Positions 1 to 5,825 of a stretch of DNA of 11,629 bases are shown here, piece after piece. The notes below the pieces were generated by a model. The model was not told the origin of the DNA and did not search any database. It worked only from the letters and a program-made list of their open reading frames with translations. A program made the translations under genes and the position numbers. The DNA comes from an uncultured Collinsella sp. (GTDB lineage Bacteria > Actinomycetota > Coriobacteriia > Coriobacteriales > Coriobacteriaceae), in the NCBI GenBank assembly GCA_900550355.1, contig URRT01000050.1:1-11629 (forward strand), in the 5' to 3' direction. The number at the start of each line of letters is the position of its first letter. The stretch's first letter is position 1.

Positions 1-1
1 T

Positions 2-643
2 GGCGGCGTGCTCTTTTTGGACGAGCTTGCCGAGTTTCCCACGGGTGTGCTGCAGACGCTGCGTCAGCCCATCGAACGCGGCTACGTCAGGATCGTACGC
101 GTCGACGGGGCCTTTACCTTCCCGTCGCGCTTTCAGCTGCTGGCTGCGAGCAATCCCTGCCCCTGCGGTTTTTTGGGCGACCGTGAGGTGCCATGCCGCT
201 GCTCGGCATCGATGGTGGAGCGCTATCGGGCAAAGCTGCGCGGTCCTTTGGCGGACCGTATCGACATGATGATCGATGTGACCCGTCCCGACCCTCAGGT
301 GATTATCGAGGGCGCGGAGGGTATGTCGTCGGCCGAGTTACGTGACTACGTTGTGCGCGGTCGCGCTTTTCGCGCTTGGCGCGAATCCCGTATGGACGAT
401 GCGGATGCCGAGGCCGAGGATGACGAGACGCGGTCCATTGACGGCGTCGTTTCGACCTTTGAGCTCGATGATGCTGCCGAGAAATGCGTACTCGGCCTGT
501 CCAAACGCACACATCTCACGGGGCGTGGCATCGTGCGCTTGGTTCGCATTGCGCGCACGATCGCCGATGTCGCCGAGAGCGAGCAAGTGACGCAGGATCA
601 CGTGCTCGAGGCGGCGATGTACCAGGGAAGGAGGGACCAATGA
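2..643 (+). CDS. comM: ComM/YifB-family Mg-chelatase-like AAA+ ATPase, 3' part (5' end outside window)
   Basis: This is the C-terminal 213 residues of a ComM (YifB) AAA+ ATPase, and the reading frame runs in from upstream. Seen in the fragment: Walker B (VLFLDE, fragment residues 3-8), the sensor-1 region NPCPCG (51-56), a second cysteine pair CRC (65-67) that with the first could hold a metal, and RYRAKLRGPLADRID, which carries the arginine-finger region. The C-terminal Mg-chelatase-type helical domain follows. An acidic stretch (DDADAEAEDDE) sits in the linker before it. Known for the family: ComM is a hexameric helicase that promotes branch migration during integration of incoming DNA in natural transformation. 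The stop codon overlaps the dprA start (ATGA), which suggests translational coupling of two recombination genes. The family call is secure. Whether this organism is transformable is not shown here. Confidence 0.93.
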   Translation, partial: GGVLFLDELAEFPTGVLQTLRQPIERGYVRIVRVDGAFTFPSRFQLLAASNPCPCGFLGDREVPCRCSASMVERYRAKLRGPLADRIDMMIDVTRPDPQVIIEGAEGMSSAELRDYVVRGRAFRAWRESRMDDADAEAEDDETRSIDGVVSTFELDDAAEKCVLGLSKRTHLTGRGIVRLVRIARTIADVAESEQVTQDHVLEAAMYQGRRDQ

Positions 644-1575
644 TGGCCGAGGGGACCTTTGAGCTGCATCCAGGTGATGCGTTGTATCCCGAGTCCGTTT
701 TGGAGCTTTCTGATGTACCCCAGACGCTTTATGTGCGCGGCAACCCCGAGGTGCTTTCGACGCCCGCGCTCTCCATCATCGGCGCGCGCAAGGCCTCGCC
801 GTATGGTCTTGCCGTGGCAGAGCTTGCCGCAAAGGTGGCGGTCGAGGCGGGCGTGACGGTAGTTTCGGGCGGCGCGGTCGGTTGTGACCAGGCCTCGGGT
901 TGGGCTGCGGTCAACGCCGGCGGCAAACACGTTGTGGTGCTGGGGACGGGCGCCGACGTGGTCTACCCGCGTTCGAGCGCGGGGCTAATTACGCGCACGC
1001 TCGATACGGGTGGCGCGGTCGTGTCGATCTCTCCGTGGGGAATGGGTCCGCGCAAGTTTGCCTTTCCGCGCCGGAATCGCGTGATCGCGGCCCTGTCGCA
1101 AGCCCTCTTTGTATCCGAGGCGGGTATGCCTTCCGGGACGTTTTCCACAGCCGAGGCTGCTATGGATTTGGGGCGCGAGCTGCTTGCCGTGCCGGGGTCG
1201 ATTTTGTCTCCCGAGTCGCGCGGTACCAACTATCTCATCGCCAACGGGGCCTGCTGCATTGTCGACGAGGAGTCCATCGAGATGGCTATCTCTCGCATCT
1301 ACGGCACCCTGCGCTACTCGCGCCCCGATGCTCCCGGCATTGCCGACCTGAATCCAACACAGCAGACCGTGATGCATGCGCTCATCGCTTCTCCGCTCAA
1401 GGTCGACGACATCGCGGCGCTCGTCTCACTCGATGCTGTCGGCGTACTCAAACTCTTAGGTTCGCTTGAACTCGAGGGCCTTATCGAGCGCATGATGGAT
1501 GGAAGGTATGCGCCCTCCAAGTTTGCCCTTCACGCCCAGACGCCCTTCGGTCACAATGGAAAACGTGTCAATTAG
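640..1575 (+). CDS. dprA: DNA processing protein DprA (Smf), RecA loader for incoming single-stranded DNA
   Basis: A 311-residue DprA with a Rossmann-like core. Seen: GARKASPYG (residues 48-56, usually GSRxxSxYG), VVSGGAVGCD (usually SGxAxGID), LGTGADVVYP, FPRRNR (142-147), SGTFSTAEAA and AVPG. A C-terminal winged-helix DprA domain spans roughly residues 230-295. Known role: cytoplasmic protein that binds incoming ssDNA and loads RecA. The N-terminal SAM/HhH domain found in many homologues is absent. The usual SE(F/Y)P after the second Rossmann half reads SISP, so the protein is somewhat divergent. The start is ATG 640, overlapping the comM stop, with AAGGAGGG at 628-635. The adjacent ATG at 643 is equally well placed and would remove one residue. 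In Bacillus topA lies between dprA and trmFO; here it is missing. Confidence 0.95.
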   Translation: MMAEGTFELHPGDALYPESVLELSDVPQTLYVRGNPEVLSTPALSIIGARKASPYGLAVAELAAKVAVEAGVTVVSGGAVGCDQASGWAAVNAGGKHVVVLGTGADVVYPRSSAGLITRTLDTGGAVVSISPWGMGPRKFAFPRRNRVIAALSQALFVSEAGMPSGTFSTAEAAMDLGRELLAVPGSILSPESRGTNYLIANGACCIVDEESIEMAISRIYGTLRYSRPDAPGIADLNPTQQTVMHALIASPLKVDDIAALVSLDAVGVLKLLGSLELEGLIERMMDGRYAPSKFALHAQTPFGHNGKRVN

Positions 1576-1589
1576 AAAGGTGTTTGCAG

Positions 1590-2927
1590 ATGCAGTTCGA
1601 TCAGGTGACGGTTATCGGTGGCGGTCTGGCGGGTTCGGAATGCGCGATCCAGCTGGCAGACCGCGGGTTTGCCGTAAAGCTGTGCGAGATGCGCCCCCAG
1701 GTGAGCTCCCCGGCTCACCATACCGATCACCTGGCAGAGCTCGTCTGCTCCAATTCGTTTAAGTCGACCCGTCCAGATTCCGCTGCTGGCCTACTAAAAG
1801 CCGAGCTCGAGCGCATAGGTTCGGTGCTGCTCGATTGCGCCCATCGCGCGGCTGTTCCCGCCGGTGGCGCCCTGGCGGTCGACCGCGTCAAGTTTTCCGA
1901 GCTTGTCGAGGCCGAGGTTGCCGCCCGTCCCAATATCGAGATCATTCACGGCGAGGTTACGCAGATTCCCGAGGGTCACGTGGTCATTGCCGCGGGCCCC
2001 TTGTGCTCGCCGGCGCTGAGCGAAGAGGTCATGAAGCTCGTCGGCGGCGACGCCCTTGCGTTCTTCGATGCCGCGGCTCCGATCGTCGATGCCTCCACGC
2101 TCGATATGGACGTGCTGTTCTCGCAGTCGCGCTACGAGGAGCAGGGGAGCGGCGACTATCTCAACGCCCCGCTCAACAAGGAGGAGTACGAGGCCTTTAT
2201 CGAGGCGCTCACCACGGCCGACCGCGTGGTGCTCAAGGACTTTGAGGGCGGCGATCTGTTCCAGGCCTGCCAGCCTGCCGAGGAGGTTGCGCGCACCGGC
2301 AAGGACGCTATTCGCTTTGGCGCCATGAAGCCCGTCGGCCTCACCGACCCGCGTACCGGACGTCGCCCTTGGGCGGCGATTCAGCTGCGTGCCGAGAACA
2401 AGGAGAAGACCGCCTATAACCTGGTGGGCTTCCAGACCAATCTGACCTTTGGCGAGCAGAAGCGCGTCTTCCATATGGTGCCGGGCCTGGAGAACGCTGA
2501 GTTCTTCCGCTACGGTGTCATGCACCGCAATACCTTTGTCGACGCCCCGCACGTGCTCGATGGCACCTTTGCCGTGCCCGGTACCGGTGTGCGCCTGGCC
2601 GGTCAGATCACCGGCACCGAAGGCTATATGGAGGCCGTGGCGACCGGTCTGCTCGCTGCGCTCAACACCTATGCCGAGGCTATCTGTGCGGCTCCTGTCG
2701 AGCTGCCGCGCGTGGGCGCTCTGGGCGCGCTCGTGAGCTATGCGACCGATCCTGCCACCGTGGGTTATCAGCCTATGCATGTCAACTTTGGCCTGGTGCC
2801 GCCACTCGAGGATGGTAAGCGCCGCAGCAAACGCGACCGCTACCAGGCTTATGCGGATCGCGCCCTCGAGGCCCTTGATGCCTATCTGACCACTCGCCCC
2901 GATCTGTTTGGAGGCGACCGGTCATAG
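1590..2927 (+). CDS. trmFO: Methylenetetrahydrofolate--tRNA-(uracil-5-)-methyltransferase TrmFO
   Basis: A 445-residue FAD enzyme that makes 5-methyluridine at position 54 of the tRNA T-loop, using methylene-tetrahydrofolate and reduced flavin. Seen: the N-terminal dinucleotide-binding motif VIGGGLAGSE (residues 8-17), PAHHTD (41-46), LVCSNS with Cys53 and FQAC with Cys227. These match the two functional cysteines of the Bacillus enzyme (Cys53 and Cys226). Later family blocks are FGAMKPVGLTDPRTG, YNLVGFQTNLTFGEQKRVF, MHRNTF and AGQITGTEGYMEA, followed by HVNFGLVPPL near the C-terminus. The ATG at 1590 is chosen because AAAGG (1576-1580) lies nine bases upstream. An in-frame TTG at 1584 is too close to it. 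The gene begins 14 bases after dprA and its stop overlaps the proposed xerC start. TrmFO is unusual in high-GC actinobacteria but fits Coriobacteriia. Confidence 0.96.
   Translation: MQFDQVTVIGGGLAGSECAIQLADRGFAVKLCEMRPQVSSPAHHTDHLAELVCSNSFKSTRPDSAAGLLKAELERIGSVLLDCAHRAAVPAGGALAVDRVKFSELVEAEVAARPNIEIIHGEVTQIPEGHVVIAAGPLCSPALSEEVMKLVGGDALAFFDAAAPIVDASTLDMDVLFSQSRYEEQGSGDYLNAPLNKEEYEAFIEALTTADRVVLKDFEGGDLFQACQPAEEVARTGKDAIRFGAMKPVGLTDPRTGRRPWAAIQLRAENKEKTAYNLVGFQTNLTFGEQKRVFHMVPGLENAEFFRYGVMHRNTFVDAPHVLDGTFAVPGTGVRLAGQITGTEGYMEAVATGLLAALNTYAEAICAAPVELPRVGALGALVSYATDPATVGYQPMHVNFGLVPPLEDGKRRSKRDRYQAYADRALEALDAYLTTRPDLFGGDRS
2910..2914 (+). promoter_or_regulatory. Ribosome binding site that sets the xerC start
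   Basis: GGAGG lies inside the last codons of trmFO. It is nine bases upstream of the AUA at 2924 that overlaps the trmFO stop. No other gene start within normal reach would use it, because the GTG at 2931 is in a frame that terminates at once. The site therefore supports initiation at or very near 2924. Confidence 0.6.
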
Positions 2928-3844
2928 CCTGTGACCTGTACGACACCGTCGACTCGTTTATCGCCTATATCGCACGTGTCGAGGGACTTTCTCCCAACAC
3001 GGTGACGGCCTATGGCTCGAGGCTGGAGCGCTTTGCTGCCTGGTGCGAGCGCGAGGATATCGATGCCTTCGCTGCCGACGTGCGCACCATTCGTCGCTAT
3101 CTTGCCGAGCTTTCGCGTGAGCAGGTGGCTTCCCGAACGCTTGCGGCGCATCTGTCGGCTATCCGATCTCTCTATCGCTGGATGGCTGCCGAGGGGATTG
3201 TCGAGGGCGATGCGGTGTCGGCGATCGCATCGCCTAAGCTGCCGCGTGACCTGCCGGGCGTCCTTACGACTCAGCAGGTCGAGGTGCTCCTCAAAGCCCC
3301 CGATACCTCAACACCAGCGGGACTGCGCGATGCGGCGATGCTCGAGCTGCTTTATGCATCCGGCGCCCGTATCTCTGAGCTCGCAGCACTCAATGTGGAG
3401 TCCATCGCTTGGTCCGAACGCACGCTGCGCCTGTGGGGCAAGGGGAGCAAGGAGCGCATCGTTCCTCTGTATCGTCGCGCACTCGAGGCGACGCGTCTCT
3501 ATATTGAGGAGGGGAGGCCGGAGTTGCTCGCTCAGGCAAAGCACCGTGACCTCGCTACCGGGCCGCATCCGCTGCTTTTATCGGCGCGCGGCAATCGCAT
3601 GAGCGCCGCCATGCTCAGGCGGCGGTTCCATACGCTGGCGACGCTCGCCGGCATTCCGGCCGACATTGCCCCGCATGCGATGCGCCATACCTTTGCGACC
3701 GACTTGCTCGAGGGCGGTGCGGACCTGCGCTCGGTTCAAGAGCTGCTGGGTCATGCGAGCCTGTCCACGACGCAAATCTACACGCATCTCACGCCCGATC
3801 GGCTCAAACGTGCCGTGGCTCAAGCCCATCCCCGCGGCGAATAG
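2924..3844 (+). CDS. xerC: XerC-type tyrosine recombinase (site-specific, dif-type), probable AUA start
   Basis: A Xer tyrosine recombinase of 306 residues if started at AUA 2924, close to the usual 295-310. Seen: an N-terminal SAM-like core-binding domain (about 8-95, with GLSPNTVTAY) and a catalytic domain with all six residues: Arg149 (SGARISEL), Lys173 (GKGSKER), His251 and Arg254 (HAMRH), His277 (LLGHASLSTTQ) and nucleophile Tyr286 (IYTHL). Known role: cuts and rejoins dif-like sites with a partner Xer to resolve chromosome dimers at division. XerC rather than XerD is inferred from position after trmFO, as codV in Bacillus. The first ordinary start in frame is GTG 3002, which would give 280 residues and cut about 26 residues from the core-binding domain. 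The upstream frame is open from 2879 and clearly codes family sequence. Only AUA 2924 has a proper ribosome binding site; CUG 2936 is the next alternative. The lower score reflects the start, not the identity. Confidence 0.9.
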   Translation: MACDLYDTVDSFIAYIARVEGLSPNTVTAYGSRLERFAAWCEREDIDAFAADVRTIRRYLAELSREQVASRTLAAHLSAIRSLYRWMAAEGIVEGDAVSAIASPKLPRDLPGVLTTQQVEVLLKAPDTSTPAGLRDAAMLELLYASGARISELAALNVESIAWSERTLRLWGKGSKERIVPLYRRALEATRLYIEEGRPELLAQAKHRDLATGPHPLLLSARGNRMSAAMLRRRFHTLATLAGIPADIAPHAMRHTFATDLLEGGADLRSVQELLGHASLSTTQIYTHLTPDRLKRAVAQAHPRGE

Positions 3845-3862
3845 TGGCTGGGACGTCCAGCG

Positions 3863-3884
3863 CCACACTCAGGTGTGTGGTTTT
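3863..3884 (+). terminator. Candidate intrinsic terminator after xerC
   Basis: CCACAC (3863-3868) pairs with GTGTGG (3875-3880) across a six-base loop and is followed by TTTT. The stem is short (six pairs), so termination may be partial. The position fits: 18 bases after the xerC stop and just upstream of the rpsB promoter. Confidence 0.5.
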
Positions 3885-3893
3885 GATTGCGGG

Positions 3894-3922
3894 TTGGCAG
3901 GAAGATGCATTCCTGCTATCAT
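3894..3922 (+). promoter_or_regulatory. Sigma-70/SigA-type promoter of rpsB-tsf
   Basis: A -35 box TTGGCA (3894-3899) and a -10 box TATCAT (3917-3922) are separated by 17 bases. TGC directly before the -10 box also gives an extended -10. Transcription would begin near 3928-3930 and leave a leader of about 135 nt before rpsB. This is the best promoter match I found in the window, as expected for a highly expressed ribosomal gene. Confidence 0.72.
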
Positions 3923-3928
3923 TCATCG

Positions 3929-4063
3929 GGTTGCTTCACGGCAACATGTTTTTATCACGCACGCGCGGCTACTTCATACCGTGGTGCCCGGGCTTTGGTA
4001 GCACATGTCCGGGTTGGTTTTGGAGGATGACCCCGCGCGGAGGCAAACCACAGGAGGTTTAAC
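3929..4063 (+). promoter_or_regulatory. Structured 5' leader of rpsB, candidate S2-responsive or translational control element
   Basis: The leader holds several possible stems. GTTGC/GCAAC (3930-3934 with 3941-3945) is followed by TTTTT. CCCGG/CCGGG (3987-3991 with 4009-4013) extends by two inner pairs. AAACC (4045-4049) can pair with GGTTT (4056-4060) over the loop ACAGGA, which would bury part of the rpsB Shine-Dalgarno AGGAGG (4052-4057). The same AAACCA (4045-4050) can instead pair with TGGTTT at 4015-4020, which would free the site. Autoregulation by S2 is known in gammaproteobacteria. A similar role here is inference from structure and position only. Confidence 0.4.
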
Positions 4064-4792
4064 ATGGCTACCAAGATTAATATCCGCACCCTGCTCGAGG
4101 CCGGCTGCCACTTCGGTCACCAGACCCGTCGCTGGAACCCCAAGATGAAGCCGTTCATCTTCGGTGAGCGCAACGGCATCTACATCCTTGACCTCAAGCA
4201 GACCATCCTCGACGCCGACCAGGCCTACACCTTCGTCAAGAACGTCGCCAAGGGTGGCAACGTGCTGTTCGTCGGCACCAAGAAGCAGGCTCAGGAGGCC
4301 GTCAAGAACGCTGCTGAGCGCGCCAACATGCCTTACATCAACCAGCGTTGGCTCGGCGGTATGCTGACCAACTTCGTCACCATCCGCTCCCGCATCAACC
4401 GCATGGAGGAGCTCGAGGCCATGGTCGAGGACGGCCGCATGGCAGTGCTCCCCAAGAAGGAGCAGGCTGTGCTCGGTAAGGAGCTCACCAAGCTCCAGAC
4501 CAACCTCGGTGGCGCCCGCGACATGAAGGGTCTGCCCCAGGCTCTCTTCGTCATCGACACCAAGCGCGAGGAGAACGCCATCAAGGAGGCCCAGCGCCTG
4601 AACATCCCCGTCGTCGCTCTGATCGACACCAACTCCGATCCCGACGAGGTCGAGTACGGCATCCCCTGCAACGATGACGCTATCTCCGCTGTCACCCTTA
4701 TGTGCGAGCTCATGGCTGACGCCTGCCTCGCTGGCTCCGGCAAGGAGCAGGTCTCCGAGGCCGAGATGGCCGCTGAGCCCAAGGCCGAGTAA
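4064..4792 (+). CDS. rpsB: 30S ribosomal protein S2
   Basis: A 242-residue S2 protein, the usual length. S2 joins the small subunit late and sits between head and body near S1 or the mRNA exit. Seen: the N-terminal block TLLEAGCHFGHQTRRWNPKM, FIFGERNGIYILDL, a run ending NQRWLGGMLTNF, the helical hairpin EELEAMVEDG through KKEQAVLGKE, the DMKGLPQALFVIDT block, and NIPVVALIDTNSDPDEV, followed by an acidic, Ala/Glu-rich tail. The start is ATG 4064 with AGGAGG at 4052-4057, six bases away. Codon choice is far more biased than in neighbouring genes (lysine almost always AAG, leucine CTC/CTG, isoleucine ATC), as expected for high expression. It is co-transcribed with tsf from the promoter at 3894-3922. 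Confidence 0.99.
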   Translation: MATKINIRTLLEAGCHFGHQTRRWNPKMKPFIFGERNGIYILDLKQTILDADQAYTFVKNVAKGGNVLFVGTKKQAQEAVKNAAERANMPYINQRWLGGMLTNFVTIRSRINRMEELEAMVEDGRMAVLPKKEQAVLGKELTKLQTNLGGARDMKGLPQALFVIDTKREENAIKEAQRLNIPVVALIDTNSDPDEVEYGIPCNDDAISAVTLMCELMADACLAGSGKEQVSEAEMAAEPKAE

Positions 4793-4837
4793 ATCAGTCT
4801 TAGTTAATTCTTTTTCATCTCTTTGAAAGGAACCACA

Positions 4838-5707
4838 ATGGCCCAGATTACCGCCGCTATGGTCAAGCAGCTCCGCGAGATGACCGACTCCCCGATGATG
4901 GAGTGCAAGAAGGCTCTCGTCGAGGCTGACGGCGACATGGACGCCGCTGTCGACGTTCTGCGTAAGAACGGCCTTGCCAAGGCTGCCAAGAAGGCTGGCC
5001 GTGAGACCAACGAGGGCGCTGTTGCCGCGTTCGTCTCCGAGGATGGCAAGACCGGCGCTCTGCTCGAGCTCTCCTGCGAGACCGACTTCGTTGGCTCCAA
5101 CGCCAAGTTCACCGGCTTTGCTTCCAAGGTCGCTGAGGTTGTCGCTACCACCGAGCCTGCTGACGTCGACGCTCTGCTCGAGAAGCCGATGGGCGAGGAG
5201 ACTGTTTCCTCCGAGCTCACCGAGATGATTCACATCATGGGCGAGAACATGAAGATCTCCCGCTTCGCTGCCCGTAAGGCTGAGAACGGCGCGCTCGCTT
5301 CTTACATCCACATGGGTGGTAAGATCGGCGTCCTCGTCGAGTTTGCTTTCGAGAAGGTCGAGACCGCTCAGGCTGAGTCCTTCAAGACCTTCGCTCACGA
5401 CGTTGCCCTTCAGGTTGCCGCCGTTGCCCCGATCTGCGCTACCCGCGATCAGGTTCCGGCCGAGACCGTCGAGCACGAGAAGCAGATCTACATGGCTCAG
5501 GCTGCCGAGTCCGGCAAGCCCGAGGCCATTCAGGAGAAGATGGCTGTCGGCCGTCTGGAGAAGTTCTACAAGCAGTCCGTGCTCACCGAGCAGGAGTTCA
5601 TCAAGGACAGCTCCCTCACCATCAAGAAGTACGCTGAGCAGGTCTCCAAGGAGCTCGGCGACACCATTACCGTCGTTGCCTTTGACCGTCTGGTCCGTGG
5701 CGAGTAA
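4838..5707 (+). CDS. tsf: Translation elongation factor Ts (EF-Ts)
   Basis: A 289-residue EF-Ts, the guanine-nucleotide exchange factor that regenerates EF-Tu-GTP in the cytoplasm. Seen: the N-terminal UBA-like domain (about 1-55) with MVKQLREMTDSPMMECKKAL and LAKAAKKAGRE, then the exchange-core motif ETDFV (Asp83, Phe84), the residues that disturb the EF-Tu Mg site in known structures. The segment after it is GSN where ARN is common. A dimerisation and C-terminal module ends at DTITVVAFDRLVRGE. The start is ATG 4838 with AAAGGA six bases upstream. A TTG at 4823 lies in frame but has no ribosome binding site and family N-termini begin at MAQIT. The 45-base gap after rpsB is AT-rich with no hairpin, so the two genes form one transcript. 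Codon use is as biased as in rpsB. Confidence 0.99.
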   Translation: MAQITAAMVKQLREMTDSPMMECKKALVEADGDMDAAVDVLRKNGLAKAAKKAGRETNEGAVAAFVSEDGKTGALLELSCETDFVGSNAKFTGFASKVAEVVATTEPADVDALLEKPMGEETVSSELTEMIHIMGENMKISRFAARKAENGALASYIHMGGKIGVLVEFAFEKVETAQAESFKTFAHDVALQVAAVAPICATRDQVPAETVEHEKQIYMAQAAESGKPEAIQEKMAVGRLEKFYKQSVLTEQEFIKDSSLTIKKYAEQVSKELGDTITVVAFDRLVRGE

Positions 5708-5730
5708 ATAAGCTCTTGTAGCTGGTAATG

Positions 5731-5766
5731 AGCAGGCTGTGGGTTTTACTCACAGCCTGCTTTTTC
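5731..5766 (+). terminator. Strong intrinsic terminator after tsf
   Basis: AGCAGGCTGTG (5731-5741) pairs perfectly with CACAGCCTGCT (5751-5761). One G-T and one G-C pair extend it inwards to a five-base loop TTTTA, and it runs straight into TTTTTC. The 13-pair GC-rich stem with a T tail is a textbook rho-independent terminator and marks the end of the rpsB-tsf unit. Confidence 0.9.
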
Positions 5767-5768
5767 AT

Positions 5769-5784
5769 GGCTCTTCTTAGAGCC
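5769..5784 (+). repeat. Perfect inverted repeat just upstream of the pyrH -10 region
   Basis: GGCTCT, TCTT, AGAGCC forms a 6 bp stem with a four-base loop and is followed by TTT. It lies between the tsf terminator and the extended -10 box at 5787-5795. It could be a weak backup terminator hairpin or an operator-like palindrome covering the -35 to spacer region. The sequence alone does not decide. Confidence 0.45.
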
Positions 5785-5786
5785 TT

Positions 5787-5795
5787 TGATAGAAT
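5787..5795 (+). promoter_or_regulatory. Candidate extended -10 promoter of the pyrH-frr-uppS operon
   Basis: TGATAGAAT contains TGn plus a -10-like TAGAAT (5790-5795), starting 21 bases after the T tail of the tsf terminator. No good -35 box is present at the right distance (ATGGCT at 5767-5772), which an extended -10 can offset. Transcription would start near 5802, giving a leader of about 24 nt before pyrH. Promoter strength is uncertain. Confidence 0.5.
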
Positions 5796-5825
5796 GTTGA
5801 GAGTTCAATCTAAAGGAGGATCGCT

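Noticed and set aside
484..639. N-terminal extension of the dprA frame back to 484 inside comM
   Set aside because: The extra residues are an Arg/His/Cys-rich shadow of comM. The strong Shine-Dalgarno and family length place the start at 640 or 643.
1794..2780. A 328-codon open frame on the - strand inside trmFO
   Set aside because: It lies entirely within a gene whose identity and catalytic cysteines are clear. High GC makes long antisense frames common, and the product shows no recognisable motif.
3002..3844. xerC starting at GTG 3002
   Set aside because: This would remove about 26 residues of clearly conserved N-terminal Xer sequence, and no Shine-Dalgarno lies at the right distance upstream of the GTG. 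AUA 2924 is preferred.
3930..3953. Hairpin plus T-run at the start of the rpsB leader as a true terminator
   Set aside because: The stem has only five pairs and would end transcription directly after initiation of an essential gene. It is more likely a 5' stem that stabilises the mRNA, so it is kept only as part of the leader.
4027..4062. An 11-codon upstream frame (MTPRGGKPQEV) ending one base before rpsB
   Set aside because: Its GGAGG touches the ATG with no spacer, so initiation is unlikely. The overlap with the leader stems explains the sequence better. It could be revisited if ribosome profiling shows initiation here.
4823..4837. A TTG start for tsf 15 bases upstream of ATG 4838
   Set aside because: No ribosome binding site precedes it. 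AAAGGA falls between the two candidates and serves ATG 4838, which also matches the EF-Ts family N-terminus.
3974..5476. A 500-codon open frame on the - strand across rpsB and most of tsf, rich in Leu and Gly
   Set aside because: It is antisense to two certain, highly expressed genes. Their extreme codon bias almost excludes the sense triplets TTA, CTA and TCA, which is what keeps the opposite strand open. The product is low-complexity and resembles no family, and no promoter or ribosome binding site was seen.
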